The notes beneath the pieces are model-generated. The model had not been told where the DNA came from and ran no database searches. It saw only the letters and a list, made by a program, of their open reading frames with translations. Shown piece by piece: positions 35,642 to 48,646 of a DNA stretch of 64,000 nt. The position numbers were made by a program, and so were the translations under genes. The stretch spans positions 1,143,890 through 1,207,889 of the forward strand of contig JACBWW010000089.1 in the NCBI GenBank assembly GCA_020086605.1, read 5' to 3'. Every line of letters begins with the position of its first letter. Position 1 is the stretch's first letter. Origin of the DNA: Lanius collurio. Its lineage: Eukaryota; Chordata; Aves; Passeriformes; Laniidae.

Positions 35642-37215
35642 TCAAAAGATGTAAAGATGTTTGAAAGCATCTTCCCTTTTGCAAGGCCAGCATATGAGCA
35701 GTGCTATTGGCCTTGCTTATGGGAAGGAGCAACAAGCATTAGTGTTTCCTGCCTGGTTACTGAAGGAGCACTTTGCAACAGCTCAGTCATCTCAATACCA
35801 CTTTATTTTTTAATGTTAGCACAACTTGTTATTGTAGTTTGCATTGAATTATACAGAATAAAAGAAGAGAGTCAATATTTAATTGCTGTGATGGCCCTAA
35901 AAGGGTCGCTGTGATTTGACAGCATTTGTCCTGTTACTTTGCCTTGGGGACAACATGTAATTCACTGCAGCTTTTAAACCAATTTCCTTCTCTTGCCAGG
36001 CTAAGGTTGGAGCAGAGCCCAAGGCAGACCCTGAAGTGGGATGAGTCACTTGGTGAAACCAATAGCTGTGTTGAGGAGGAGCTCCAGAGAACCACACCCC
36101 ATGGTGGGGCTGGAGCTCTCCTGGAACTCAGAGCAGATGGATGAAGGCGTTGGGAGTGGTGAGGAGTGGCAGCAAAAGTGTGGGCAGTGATTTACCCCCA
36201 GCAATTCCTGTGTGTCAGCTGTAGGTCCTGGGGGAGTGCAAGGGGAACGAGTTACCAACAACGGTCAGGCCCTGGTGTTTTCACTTACAGAGTAATGCCA
36301 GAAAAAAGCTGCTGTTGTACTGCTGAAACTGAACTGTAGGTCTTGCCCAGTGTGGTGTTATGTGTGTTTTCTTAGTCAAAGTGGAGACAACTCTAGGAAG
36401 TGCATCCTGCTTAAACAAAAATTAGGCTTCCAGCTGGTCCTGATGCATTTCTCTGCATCCTTTTGTGTTACTGCTTCTACACCTCTCCATCCCAGCATCA
36501 CGTGTTTTGCACATCCCGGAGCTGTTGTGCCCCAGTGTGCAGGTTCTCTGCTGCAAGGAGTGCTCTCTCCTTTATTAGTGCACTGCTGTGCTGGATCACT
36601 CAGAAAACAGGAGTGGCACTCTCTCCTCTCCCTGACTGGAGCTGGGAACTGTTGATGTGCTCCCAGCTTTACAATCTCTTTGCATTCAGTACCTGGTAGC
36701 CAGCAGTTACAGGATTTATGTGTGATTGCTTCCAAAAAACTTGAAACCAGTGTGCCTTTTTAGGATGCAGGCTGTTCTGTGAATCCCTGAGAATCTTTCC
36801 AGTAGCAGTGGTGGGGAGCTTTCCACACTTGTTGGTGATCCAATCAAGTGGTCAATTATGTGTGTTAAAACCAGTACCTCTCTAATTAAGGTTTTTGAAC
36901 AAGGAATCAAAATACACTAAAATGTTTTATGGCATCATTCTGTGCAAATACCTGCTGGTTTTGAGTTGCATTCAAATTCCTCAACCTAAAAATTAGGTTT
37001 TCTTGAGCGGCTTTCCATGTCACTGACTTTTGTAGGCATTTGTTGAGTTGACTTTTCAGTTTGTAAGTTTTGGCCTCTGTTGAAGAAATTGAATCTGAAT
37101 TTAGATTTCTAATAATTTTCTTCCTCATATTAGGGCAGAATTCATATTTCATGTTAAATTTCTGTGGTGTTGTGACTGTAGAGGGGTTATGGCACACACA
37201 TTTCCATTTGTACTG

Positions 37216-37315
37216 GCAGCACTGGACTACGTGGCACCTGGGGACATGGTTTAGTGCCTGTTTGGTTAGGCTTAATCTTAACTGTCTTGCACAACCTAAA
37301 TGATTCTGTGATTTT
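37216..37315 (+). repeat. CR1 LINE 3' end, sense
   Basis: The blocks 'gtggcacctggggacatggt', 'ggcttaatctta' and 'caacctaaatgattctgtga' are the last part of CR1 in sense orientation, ending in the short repeat-like terminus typical of CR1. About 100 nt remain. Confidence 0.8.
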
Positions 37316-40300
37316 ATAATTGCTCAGGATTTGAGGTTTTTTGAGCACCAGCAGATTGATGCCTGTATTCTCCCAGTTAATATAAGAGGAGAGGTGTGAA
37401 AGGTTGGCCATGTCTTTCATTAAATATTTTGAAACCTGTATTTGTCTTAATCACAAAGCTGTTATTTTGTGCCCTTTTTGAGGTGTTTAGAGTCTCTCAC
37501 TGCCAAGTGCACCAGAAAGCTCCATCTCTAAGGAATGAGGAATTGGTATCCAAGGGCTCTAAGGTTACAGCTGAAGCTGGTGGGAGGGCTGGCATCAGCC
37601 TGGGATGGTCAGTGACACCAGCAGGTCCCTCATTGCCTTTGGCTGAAGTGCCTGTCATGTTGTTCCTGGGAGGGGGCAGGTGTGGCAGTCGTGCTCAGGG
37701 TGTGCCACAGAGATGGGCGCTGGGGAAGTCTGAAATGGAGCTGTTCCACCCAAACCTCCCAGGCCTGGAGCACTGCTTAGTGCACAGTGTCTTTGAGAGC
37801 AGGACACACATTTCCAGGGATCGGTGCTATCAATAGGGCGGATTTGAAGTGGAGCTTCTCCGTCTGGCCCAGGATGAAAAGAGCAGTTGTGTTTTCTGGG
37901 AGCAGTTGTGTTCAGCTCCGTGCACAGACACTGCACAGAGCTCGGGGTGATGCGAGGTGCAGTACCACACCCAGCTGTAAATCGGGGAATCTCAGTGTGT
38001 GCCCTCTTACAGGGGAGAAAATGTGAGTCAGTTCTGAATTCTGGCAGAACTACCCACTGTGTGACCTCACTGAAGGACCACCACGTCCACTGGGGCGTGG
38101 TCTCTTTGAAGGAAAACCAGTGTTCTTGTTCTGAGGTACGGGGTAGGTTTGCAGCTAAGACCTGGGCCATGCTGAACACGGTGCAAACACAGCACGTCCC
38201 TGCCAGAGTTAAATAAGGAGAGAACAGGCCTTGGGAATGGCATTGAAGTTGTACAGGAGAATTTAGCAGAGACTAAGCCCCCAAATCTTTCCTTTTTATG
38301 TTCAGAAAAATGCCGGTGGTTTTGTGTAAACATCTGGCTGTTTTGTGTTTGCTGCTGCAGCCTCACTGATGCGGCGTCTGCTGCTTTTATTTAAATTCCC
38401 CTGAAGACGCAAATTAAAATGAAAACCCCACAAACTTCCAGCCATTGCTGCTGCATGTTGCTGTGGAATTCTGCTCTTGAAGAGCTCGCTCTTAGGCTTT
38501 TGTGGAGCCTTTTCCTTCAGGGACTGAAGAACACGCAAGTCTGAAATGCCTGAGAGGAAGTTGGAGCGACTGTAGGAACAGACTTGTGGGACTGGGAGTG
38601 TTCCGTAGCGAACACTTCCATCCTGGGGTGGGAAGGGATCTGCTCCACTTGGGGGACAAACTGGAGGGACTCAGAGGAGAGTTTGGGGTTAGTTTGGGGG
38701 ACCCCAATGCAAGCATATCTTTGAGGAACACATTTAGCTGAGTTTGGAAGGGAAATTTGCTCCTGGGAAAGGGAAGCTTGGCCTTGGAAAGAGCTGGAAA
38801 GGTGTGACTTGCAGCAATGTCTTTCTAGCTGACACTGGATGAATTTGTCAACAGCAGCATTACAAAGCTACTTTATTTTACAAAATTCTCAAGCTTCAAG
38901 AATATCTGTTTCATGGATGTGGAAGATTAATGCTGTTTGTATTGGTGATGCCCATCTTTGCAGATGGCTTGTTTAAGAACACTTGTTGGATTGATTTTAG
39001 TTTTTGATTAAATTGGTTAAATAATAGCTTCAGCTTTTTCAGTGAGACTATTTTAAAGGCAAACTGGCATCCTAGGAAAATGAGCAGCTCACAGTAGCCT
39101 TCAGTTTGCACCCAGGAGTTGAGAAATCACTTGCCTTTGAGTGTGTGGTGGTGGTGTTAATCCACATCTGGCAGTTCCCTTCTGCATACAGTTAAAATCC
39201 CATCACTGTTCTGTGGAGGATGGAAGCAAAGTATCCAAAACACCATTATTGAATCTCCTAGCATGGAAAGCTTGCTGCTGCTATCTCCTAATCTGTTATG
39301 TTCTTTCATTTTTTGAAATTGCACAGCTTAACCCCATTTTAAAAAATACTATTTGAATTATATAAACCTGTCAAACTTGCTAGATATCATTATAAATATA
39401 ATTTCAAATGGAAAATACTCTAAGCTTTATCTTTTTTCAAGAATCTCTTCTTACTTCACTTACTAATGGTTTTATTCTCTTTCCCAGAGTTTTTTTTTAA
39501 TTAAAAAACCAACAAACCAAATTGTTTGGTTTGGAATCAGCCTGATGAAAGAGGGACAGGTAAATCCACCAGATAAAGCAGGTGAAGGGGAAAGTCTGAT
39601 AAAGCAAGCACAGACACTTTAGGTTGGTATCTGCAGGAAGGCAACTGTCAACAAGGAGTGCAAGTGCTGCCTCTTTGCAGCCTCTTTTCTTTCTGCTCAC
39701 ACCTCGGGGAAAGGAGGTTGTTGTCCAACACTGGAGAGGGAAGATTGATTATTTTAAAGTGCTTAAAACTGTGGCCTTTTGTAGCAGTAATTGGGATGTA
39801 TCTGAGTTTCCATCAAGTCTTACTGGCCCTGGAACATCCTGAGCGACTCAGCCAAGAGGAGTAGGGTAGGGGAAGAGGCTGAACTAAGCTAGCTGAACTA
39901 GATGTCTCTAAGCTGAACTGGTTTTGTGTTTACCTTGATTTCATACACCAGACTTTGTGCTCAGCACCTTTGCTGTCCAAATCCATTTTCTTTACGTTGT
40001 GCACCTGATTTTTGTGTCCTTTGTGGAGCTGCAGTACTGCTCTGAACTGTGTCAGTTTTCATCCAGAGCACTCTAAGTTTGTTAGAACACATGGTCTGGG
40101 GCTTCCTTTGACGTTTTACAAAATTCTGAGTAAGTCTGGTTTTAATTTTGACTACTGCCTTCAGGTTGAGAGAGACAGGAATTCAGTCAAGTATTTAATT
40201 ACTCTGTCCTGTTTTGACACTGTCGTGTCTCCCTTTGTTCTCTCAGTCGTAGGAGTACTTCTGGGAAATGTGCCTGGCACGAGATGGTGAGAGCCACTGT

Positions 40301-43300
40301 CTGAAGATGGTTGGGTTTGTTGACTGGAGTGTTTTGGGAGATTCCTAACCATAACCCCCATTCCTGTATGTTTTTCAGATTATAAACCTCCCAAAAAATA
40401 ACGAAACACCATCAATCTGGTGAGGGCTCAATGCACAGAAATTGCAAGTGGCCCTGTGTCTGTAACAGGGAGGTGCTGAGTTTTTAAGCCCTGCAGCTGG
40501 GGGGGAGGCAGTTTCCAGAGCCCTTTCCCCTGGCAGAGCGGTTTTGCAGAATGAAGAGCACTCCTCACAGAGGGCACAGCCCATTGTGTTGTTGTGTTGT
40601 ACTTGTGGCTTGTGAAGTGCTCCAAGGAAGAGAGAAGAGCTTCCTGAAGGTTGTGGCATCCCTGTGCCAGCCCCTGGATGGCTCAGGGCTGAGCAGGGTT
40701 CCCTCTGTCCCCTCGGTGTCCGTAGGAGCCGGGCTGTGCTCCCACGCTGTGCTCACACACCACACAGGAGAGGCCTGCAGCAGCCCCTGCCAGTGGTGCA
40801 GCTCTGCAGGGATGTGCTGGGGCAGGAACAGCACCTTCCCCCAGGAGAATCCCCTTGCAGACACCACAGTAGGGATTTACTCGTTTTCCCCACTGGAGAA
40901 TTCCTAGGGTAGATTTCCTTTTCCTCCTTGCAGTCACTGGAGCTGTGTTTGTCACTCACTCGGGAGCTTTGGGCCTCTTTGGGGAAAACCGAGAGTTTAT
41001 TTCTCCTAATGTTGCTGCAAGACACGTTGAAATTGCTTAAAATGAAGAGCATAGGAAGTCTGCAGACTTGCACTTTATTTTGGATATGCTCTCCTGATAC
41101 CAGTGGAGGATCCCAATCCTCAGAGGAGTTGGTTTTGGTTCTTTCTAAGAGAATTTGCTCTCAGAATGTCAACTGCTTGTTCAGCTTTGTGCAGATCCAA
41201 AGATGGTGGTGGTGGAGGAGATCTGTGTTCCAGCTGCAGGGGGAAGCTCGTCCCAGCCCTGCCCTTCCTGTGGGGAAGGGATGCTGTGAGGAGCTGCAGG
41301 CAGGGCAGAGTGTGCAGTAACAGGAGAGCACATCAGCCTTCCCCAAGGACCTTCTGGAAATCTCCTTCCACACACAGCCATGGACGTGGGGCTGGGGCTG
41401 CTCCAGCTTGGGCAGGAGGTGAAGACTGGGGGATTGGATTTCCCTCAAAAGCTGCCAGGATTTTGCTCAGTGGAGCTGAGGAGACTAAAAAGATGAAAGG
41501 ATTCATTTTTCTTACATTTTGTTGCTTTTCCTACTGAAGAGGTTTTTTTGGGCAACCTCCTCAAAGACCATTAGTGTTAATAAAGTGGCCCTTGCTTTTT
41601 ATCCCGGTTCAGAGAATTTCACTTTTTTGCTCTTATGTTCTGCAAGAGAAACTCCTGGGCTGTGCTCAGTCAGGGGATACATGTTACTGCCTTCCCTGCC
41701 TGCCATTAGGAAATCATTAAATGTTCATATTTTATGGGTGACTGGCCAAAAAGGAATCCTAGAATTCTCCATGCTAGACAGTTATAATAGTATGGAACCA
41801 TCTCAGCTTAATTGAACTAGGAACATTTTTTCTTATTCTGATATAGAGCTGCTGAAGCTTTACCTTGCTTCTCCTGCATAATTTATTGTTCATAATCATA
41901 TGTAACCTTATGAACAGTGAGGTTTTTTGTAAGAGAATGGGTTTGCTCCCGATTTGATTTCCAAGGAGCTGGTTACACACACAGGTTGTACTGTTACAAT
42001 GTGCAATAAAACAATTCAGCACGAATGTGAACTCATTATACATGTGCTTTACGTGGATTTATCCTAAAGCTTTATTCAAATGTGTTTTATGCTGGTTACT
42101 TCTTGTGCTGATAACTATTGTGGTTTTAAATGTACTCAGCATTGCAAGCTGATCTGTAGCTGTCTGGTGAGTTAAACTGTACATGTTTTCTAATAGTGTT
42201 TTCAAAAACATGATTTTTATTGTATTTTGGTAAATAATGTCTGTGTGTGTGTGGTTTGTTTTATCATCTTCCTGGACTGTAGCTTCAGTTATTATGCCTT
42301 TCTTCTTCCAGTTGTAATGAATGAGTCACTTCTGTTTATAAGGATTTGGTTGTTTACTCTGACAAACCCTTGATAGGAGACACTCGACAAGATCTCAGTA
42401 AATCAATTTGTTCAGGATCTATAAGCATCTCATTAGCATTTATTTGCGATGTTCATTGTAAGCTCAGCTGCAGCTGTTGAACACCCTGAACCTCCCAAAG
42501 ATTTCCAGGATTGTAAGCATATGTTTTGAGATTGTGCTTTAAGTGGAGGAATTTTGTGGGCTTTTTTCCCTCTTTTCATTGCTGCTGCTAACAAAGATCT
42601 TTTTGAATGGAACTGCAGGCTCTGTGTCTATAATCTTTCCCATTTCTGACTGCTGAAAGCTTCATTGGAAAAAACATTATTGCTGGAGTGGCATGACTGA
42701 GAGACCATTCTTCTGCCCGTCTTGCTTTTCATCTCCCCACTGGCGGCAGGACAAGGCTCACATTTTCGCTGCAGTTCCTGCAATAATGGTTAAAAGGACT
42801 GCCAAGGCTTTCCCCTTGCCCAGACCCCGTGAGGAGCCCAGTGGTGTCCCTGTTTGGGCCGTGCAGCTGGCATGGCCGGGCACCGTCCAACGGGACCGCT
42901 CTGCTTCAGCTGGGCCCGTGTGCTGGCAACACAAAGGAGGCCAGGGCTACCTGCAGCTCCTCAGCATTGATTTCCTGTACAAATCTCATAATGGGCTCTT
43001 TAAAGGAGGGCAGCAGAAAAGCAGGCAGATCCCAGCAGCTCAAAGGGAACTAATTGCCCGAGTTATCTCTCTCAAGATTTTTACAAGGGGAAGTTATTCT
43101 GGGTTTTATTTTCATTTTGCAAACGAGGCTGTAGGGAATGAGAAAATCAAGTGAAAAAGCAGCTTTTTTCGATAGCAAGTGGGTAATTGAAATAGTGGCC
43201 AGCCCAGCTTGGAGCCAGTGCTGTGTCCAGGGCACTCAGGGATCACGCTGGTGTCTGTTAAAGCTTCCCTGTAACTTCTGTCAGTGTCAGTTCTGGGAAG

Positions 43301-46300
43301 AAACGTGTGTGCAAAATGGTTCTTTTTTCCTCTTTTGCCATAGTAAATGGCAGTGCCTTACTGGCAAAGCAAATGTGGGGATTTCACATTTATCCATAAG
43401 ATTTTAATTTCCCTGACTCCCTGCCATCCCTGCCTCCCATTAACTTCGATAACCTGAGTTTATTTTCTTTTTCAGGCTGGGGAACTGGGGCAGGCTGCCT
43501 GCTGCTCAGGGAGCAGGCTTCAAAAATCACCTTTGCTTGTGCAAGTGAGGATCACATTCTTTCACTGCGATCAGTACCCGATCTGCTGACGCTCTCCTAC
43601 AAGCAGCCTGCGCTCCCCCAAGCCATTTAAATATTATTTTCTAAGTTCCTTTCCTTGTATGGCATCGGAAATACCATGGCTCATTCCAGCTGCTTGCTTG
43701 TAGATTCCTGGTATTCCGTGTATTGTGCTAGGCTTGACCCTGCCTGATCAATAGTTCAGTGAAAATTGATAGTGTGTTTTCAGCTTGGCTCGATAATGGA
43801 TCAATGATTTGGGGAGACTCAAAATACCACCTGTACAAAATACTTCCCATGGAAAAAAATAGTATTTATGGCTGTACCATTTATGCTGAAAAAGTTATCT
43901 AATAATAAGCTTGAGGTGGAATTGCTGGGCAGGATGCTGAATCCAAACATACAGCTTTGGAGTGGAGAGGAAAACATTTATGACTTCGATTGTGTCAGTA
44001 TTCCTTCTCCTGCAGTGTAACACCAAAGAGCAGAGTTTGGAATGGGCACAGAACTCCAAGGCTGTCCTTCAGATGATTGAACCAAGGTAGCTGTGAAGAT
44101 GAAGGGCAGGTGTCCATTCCTTGAACTAAAGAAGTCAAAAAGGCCTGCCCTGAACCTCCAGGAACGGCCATGTGGGAGAGATTCCTGTCCCAGAGTGGTG
44201 CTCTCGTTCACCTGAAGCAGCAGAGGAGTTCTCCAAAGCCTTCCCCAAACCCAGAGTGCTGCTCCCTGCTGCTCTTATTCACTGGCCCCATCCTTTCCCT
44301 TGGGATCTCTCGGCAGGCGGGGGCCACATCCCCCTGCCAGCCGGGGGCCTGCCTGGATTCCTGCCTGACCTCTCTCATCCCCAGGCTGTGCTGCTTGGCT
44401 ACCTGGCATTAGCCAGGGGCTTTTTCCATCCTGGAGGTTGGAAAAGTTAATTCTGATTGCAGTCATGACCTAATGTTATCTTCCAGACTTTGGGAGAGTA
44501 GCACACCTTCCTCACAGGGATAAACCCTATCGCATCTTCTGCTTTTCTGTAGTTTTCCAGAAGTGTTTTTGTGTACTAAGTCACCACTTTTTAAATTCTC
44601 TTTGTTAATTGTGAAATGCCAGAGAGTAGATTTGTCCCACCACCACCCACAAGTGACAGACAGGTGGCCAAATCCAGCTGTGGCACTTGGTGGTGGAGGT
44701 AAGCCTAGGAGTTGTTCTGTCCTGACACTGGGATCACAAAAAGGTAATGACAAGCATGTGGCTAAAAATGCAGCTTGAATTTAATTTAAAATTAAGCTTC
44801 AAAATAGTGTAGTCTGGTAGGATAATCTAATTGTAGCTTGAAATAATCTCCTCTTTTTAAACCCCTTTGTCTTTCTTTAGTAGCTCCACCTCTCCTTTCA
44901 AGGTTACCGGTGTAAGCTGGGAGGAGGAGCCGGCTAATAGGGGAAATTTGGAGTGAATGTAATAGAGGGGTTTTTGTGTGGTGACTGAAAGTCAGGGTCT
45001 GAGGCAGTTCTTAACAGTCCTTGGTGAGCTGCAGTTTAACCTTGAATTCTGTAGTGGGGGAAGAGCTCCCATTTCCCATCTGATCACTTAATGAAGACTC
45101 AATTAGATTTTTGGCATAGCATTTAGAGAATGATCTATGAGTTGCATGCAAAATTAATGATATTTAATTTAATCGATGAGATATCAAAGACACCGTAGTC
45201 TAATAGTAAGTTTTGACCATGATTTTTTTCCCTATGAACTAAAAGCAGGTTCTGCAAACTTAATGAGCTGCTCTTGCAATGTTCTCAACTTGCTGCTTGC
45301 ATGTGAGCCTGGCATCTGCTGGGCTTTGGTTTGGTGTGGTGGTCTGCAGTCATCAGCCCTTCAGACAGGTGGATTTGGTGCAGAAAGAACTCGGGACAGT
45401 TTCTTGTGCCTCGTGGTTATAAGATCTTGCTTGTCTCACTCACGTGTTCCAGACAGAGCCCTCATTACAGTGTCCTTCTGTATTCTGTGTTTTTTCTGTC
45501 CTGTGGTCCTGCAGCGTAGCCCCAGATTTTCAGTATCTCTAGATAATTACTGTTCTCAGATCTCTGATTAAATATCCTCTGGTAAAAATAGCTCACCTAG
45601 ATTACCAGTTTAAAGAAGTGGCACTGGTATGCAGAGTTACTTTCATATCTGTTAACAGTTAGCTGGGGAGATGAACCCCAGGGACTGCAGACATGCCAGA
45701 GTGGTGCTTTGTGCTGAGAAGCCCTTGGCCAGCTCAGCTCCCCACTCCCTCAACAGGCTCATGAGGAGCACTTGGACTGCTGGAGCAGCAAAATTAATTT
45801 GGATGCTGAGGTGGCTCTAATGCCATTATTGGTTAAGTCTGAAATGATCTTGTCTATTCTTTATCAAAGCCCATGGGTTTATCAGCTGCCCTGTTGATAG
45901 GCATAGGTGAATTTTTGCTTTAGAAATCATCAGGTACATCCATTTGCACAGCTGTGCTGATGTGCATGCTTATATATGAGTATATAAAAATAAGTCAGTA
46001 TATAACTCAGTGCAAGATGTTCAAATGCTTGGGTTTGGGCTGTCTGCACTGTGTGCAGCTGGGGAGATGCAGGTGACCCAGCTCTGGGGGCCCAGATTTG
46101 GTGTGGTTATATAATGTCTCATTTCATAGGATTCCTGACACACTTCAGCCCATGCCTCACTGAGCTCTGGCCCATCTGTCTGCCCTGCTTGTGCTTCCCT
46201 CATTTTTGCCATTGGCACAAACTCCTGTGACAAATATTTAGCAGTCCCCTCAGCCAAAGCAGGGATGAAGCCCTGCACGCATTGCTGTGGCTGGGGAGGA

Positions 46301-48570
46301 GGTGCTGCTAGAATTGAAACTGCTAGGCAGAGAAACGTGAATAATTTTCCCCTCCTTCTCTTTCTTCATGTTTACAATGATAAAAACAGCTTCTATATAT
46401 GCAAGTCATGTATTTGAAAACTTTGGGAGACAAAGTAATTACATTTTAATATTGGCTGTAAGAAATCTGTGCTGCAAAGAAACCCTAATGAAATAAAGGC
46501 AAAGCATCTTACTTTGCTTAATATTCCATGATTTATATTCCCTGTGATGTGCAAGCAAGGTAATAGTGCAGCAAGGCAAGGAGGACCTCAGTAGTGCCTG
46601 GTATCGAGACAAAACCAGAAAATCCAAGAAAAAACAATGTTTTACACCAACCTAACAGGTTTTGAATTAAAAATAAAGTGAACGTGCTCAGATTTTGTTT
46701 GTATTGCAGAATGTGGTGCTCAAGTGCATCACCTCACAGGCACTGCTGCTTTTGACCAGTTCCTGACCTCGGTTTTCCCCCCTCCTCTCATAATCCCATC
46801 TGTAGCATGGATGTTTCTGTTATGGAGCCAATACAATGATGTTACATGCTCTTGTCTGGGACTTTTTCATGGTTGATGGTGACATGAGTGCTTGGTTTCC
46901 CCTGGAAAGCTGCATTTCACCCTTCTTACAGCTGAAAGGAGCTGATTCAATAGCTCTGTTTTCTGCTTGTAGCTCCTAAAGCAAACAAAACCCCCACTAA
47001 GAAAAATTAGACATAAAACCCCACCGCACATTATATGACAATTTTTCCTTTGGAATTTTTTTATTTAGAAAATGTAAATTATTCTGCTAGAAAATAGAGC
47101 TTCCCCTTTGTGATAGTCATCATATGCTGTGAATTACTTGAAGGTAAAGCTTTTTTATCCCCTTAAACATAGCTTGGAAGTGCTAATAGCAGACTTAGAG
47201 GGACCGCAATCTAATTATCTGATTATGCCGTGATTTAGGGAGGTTTGGGTTGGGAGAGTTTCTCAGGAGAAGGCTGTGCAGGCTATTTACATAAACCCTT
47301 GGAACGGACAGGGAAAAGGAGACCAAAGGAATTTTTAACTCTAATGGTGTCTGGTGGTGGTCAGTGGTGGCTCTGTGGAGGCTCTGCCCTGCGGCTGCCA
47401 GCATTTGTGGCTTTCTCTGAAAGGTGGTGCTTGGGGATGGGACAAATTACAGCAGGAGTTCTGACAGAACCTGGGAAAGGCTGTGCCGAGACATCTGCTG
47501 GAACTGTGCAAATGCTTTATATTTTAATGCAGTCCTATCGATGTGCAGTATTTAAAATAGACAGCTTGTTGTGGCAGGCGCTGACTGAGGTGCAAATGGG
47601 AAGGATGTGCCAAGAACATTGCACTGATGCTGCTCAGGTGGAGGGAAACAGGCAGCCCTGGCAGTATGGGGAAGATTGAAAGGGAATGAACCAGAGGTGG
47701 CAGTGGAAGGGTGTTGGGGTCCTTGTTCTGTGCTGCTGGTGATGACTGAGCTGAGCTGGGACGGAGCAGTCGCAGCAGAAATTGCAGCAACTCCTCCCAG
47801 ATGTGCAGCTGAGATTGGGATCAGCCTGTGCAGTTTGGAGCTGGGCTGGAGTCGGGAGCTGAAGGGAAGAGGTGTTTGGGGATGCTGAGGGATGTTATGG
47901 CAGTGAACAGTTCCATGTCAAGCTTCAGCCACGGCTCCATCTGTGTCTTGGTCACTGCATTTGTGTGCTGGGCTCTGGCAGCCACAAGAGCCCAGGTTAC
48001 AGGGCTGGTGGTACAGACAAACCCCTCATTGCAATGCCAGCCAGCTCTGGGGGAGAGATTGTGTCCAGGGTGGGTGAGGGGTCACAGCCCCTCGGCTCCT
48101 CCAAAAGCTGGTGCTTTGGTCAAATTGGAGGTGCAACCCCATGCCTGGAATGACCTGCTGGGCGGTTTAGTGGGGATCAGAGCTGTCCTTTCCTCACCCC
48201 TCTGAACACCTGGAAGGTGTGACTTTCAGTGTGTGGGGGTGTTGTGTCCTCATCCTTGTTTCTAAGCATGGTGACAGACGGACCAGGCACTTTATGGAGC
48301 TTTTACTGCTGGATTCCTCAAAAAAGTTCTTTCCTAATGTTGCCATTATCGTGGCTTTGTGCTGCTTTCTGTGGCTTTGGGACTTTGAATTTGTGGATGT
48401 TTAACCAAAGCTCACAGTCACGATGTGTCAGGAAGGAAATCATGGAAAGCCAGTTTGGAGGTGTATCTCTCATGATGCTGTCCTGCTTTGGATGCTCACA
48501 CACTTCTTGCTTGCTCTCTTCTATTTTGGGAAATTGTTCCTTGGGGAAGTTTGAAGCTTGGCTGGCCAGA

Positions 48571-48646
48571 TCCCCGAGCAACCTGATCTAAATAGACCTG
48601 CTTGGGGCAGGTGGCTGGGCTAGATGAGCTCCAGAAGACTCTTCCA
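48571..48646 (+). repeat. CR1 LINE fragment, sense
   Basis: 'gagcaacctgatct', 'cttggggcaggtggctgggc' and 'tagatgagctccagaagact' match the near-terminal part of CR1 in sense direction. It is short and diverged, and the last ten or so bases of the element are missing. Confidence 0.65.
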